Of a stretch of 5,587 nt of DNA, positions 5,164-5,587 are shown piece after piece; position 1 is the first letter of the stretch; the number at the start of each line of letters is the position of its first letter. The translations under genes and the position numbers were made by a program. The stretch lies in NCBI GenBank assembly GCA_002102825.1, contig DABJ01000049.1:1-5587 (forward strand), given 5' to 3'. Origin of the DNA: Candidatus Gastranaerophilales bacterium HUM_12 (lineage in GTDB: Bacteria; Cyanobacteriota; Vampirovibrionia; Gastranaerophilales; Gastranaerophilaceae). The notes below the pieces were generated by a model. That model was not told where the DNA came from. It was given only the letters and a program-made list of their open reading frames with translations, and did no database searches.

Positions 5164-5558
5164 TGGCAGATAAAGATATTATGGCAACCGGCCGTAGAAA
5201 AACCTCTATCGCAGTTGTAAAATTGGTTAAAGGTAGCGGCAGAATCTTTGTTAACGGTAAAAAATTAACTGATTATATCGGTAACAGACCAGCTATTGAA
5301 ATGTTAGTTTACAGACCACTTGTTTTAACTGAAACTCAAGACAGATATGACGTTAGAGTTAAAGCTGTAGGTGGCGGTGTTGTATCACAATGTGGAGCTA
5401 TCAGACACGGTATTTCAAGAGCTTTGGTTAAAGCTAATGAAGAATTCAAAAATGTTCTTAAACTTGAAGGTTTGTTAACAAGAGACCCACGTGTTAAAGA
5501 ACGTAAAAAATATGGTAGAAAAAGAGCTCGTAAGAGATTCCAATTCTCAAAACGTTAA
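5163..5558 (+). CDS. rpsI: 30S ribosomal protein S9
   Basis: S9 sits in the head of the 30S subunit, and its C-terminal tail touches the anticodon stem of the P-site tRNA. The 131 residues are typical. GRRKTSIAVV (10-19) is the N-terminal signature. GGGVVSQCGAIRHGISRAL (70-88) fits the family signature, although SQCG replaces the commoner GQAG. LTRDPRVKERKKYGRKRARK (105-124) and the final FQFSKR form the conserved basic tail ending in Arg. The start at 5163 shares one base with the rplM stop (TAATG) and has AAGGAGG seven bases upstream. A second in-frame ATG at residue 7 is less well placed. Confidence 0.98.
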   Translation: MADKDIMATGRRKTSIAVVKLVKGSGRIFVNGKKLTDYIGNRPAIEMLVYRPLVLTETQDRYDVRVKAVGGGVVSQCGAIRHGISRALVKANEEFKNVLKLEGLLTRDPRVKERKKYGRKRARKRFQFSKR

Positions 5559-5572
5559 TCTTATTCTTCCTC

Positions 5573-5578
5573 AAAGGA
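5573..5578 (+). promoter_or_regulatory. Shine-Dalgarno for a gene beyond the window
   Basis: AAAGGA, the same form used before rpmJ, rpsK and rplQ, lies 14 bases after the rpsI stop, with no terminator between. A start codon is expected at or just after the window edge. In the cyanobacterial gene order the next gene is rpmE (L31), which would fit, but nothing in the window shows its identity. Confidence 0.5.
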
Positions 5579-5587
5579 TACCAAAAA

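Noticed and set aside
5163..5180. Alternative rpsI start at ATG 5181
   Set aside because: The strong AAGGAGG is seven bases before 5163 but 25 bases before 5181, so the earlier start is preferred.

Overview
This window is a single-strand run of ten translation and transcription housekeeping genes from an AT-rich bacterium. In order they are infA, rpmJ, rpsM, rpsK, rpsD, rpoA, rplQ, truA, rplM and rpsI. All are on the + strand and complete. The order truA-rplM-rpsI directly after rplQ, with no ECF transporter genes between, resembles the cyanobacterial arrangement. Having rpsD between rpsK and rpoA is more like Clostridia. IF-1 (SGKIR, TPYDLSKGRI) and S9 (LTRDPR.KERKKYG...FSKR) also read as cyanobacteria-like to me. 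My best guess is a non-photosynthetic relative of Cyanobacteria (Vampirovibrionia/Melainabacteria, such as gut Gastranaerophilales). This is inference from gene order and remembered family patterns, not a database result.

Layout: bases 1-352 hold no convincing gene and look like the promoter and leader of the operon. They contain a sigma70-like promoter (TTGCAA, 16 bp, TATTAT), a perfect 8-bp inverted repeat overlapping that promoter, a 14-bp palindrome further upstream, three copies of a CAAATC(C/T)TTT element spaced exactly 49 bases apart, and a hairpin just before the infA ribosome binding site. Bases 353-1685 carry infA, rpmJ, rpsM and rpsK. Bases 1686-1787 form a structured, locally GC-rich leader before rpsD. 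Bases 1788-3908 carry rpsD, rpoA and rplQ. Bases 3909-5558 carry truA, rplM and rpsI. The last 29 bases contain a Shine-Dalgarno sequence for a next gene that lies outside the window. No rho-independent terminator is seen between the genes, so one long transcript is likely.

How the genes work together: IF-1 acts in initiation. S13, S11, S4 and S9 belong to the 30S subunit, and L36, L17 and L13 to the 50S subunit. RpoA is the RNA polymerase alpha subunit. TruA modifies the anticodon arm of tRNAs. Linking ribosome and polymerase synthesis in one operon is the usual bacterial arrangement.

No new multi-gene system is present. The most interesting parts are non-coding: the leader of rpsD (candidate S4 autoregulatory site), a second structured spacer before rpsM, and the repeat-rich promoter region. 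Among the proteins, L17 carries an internal insertion and TruA departs from its family at one usually aromatic position.
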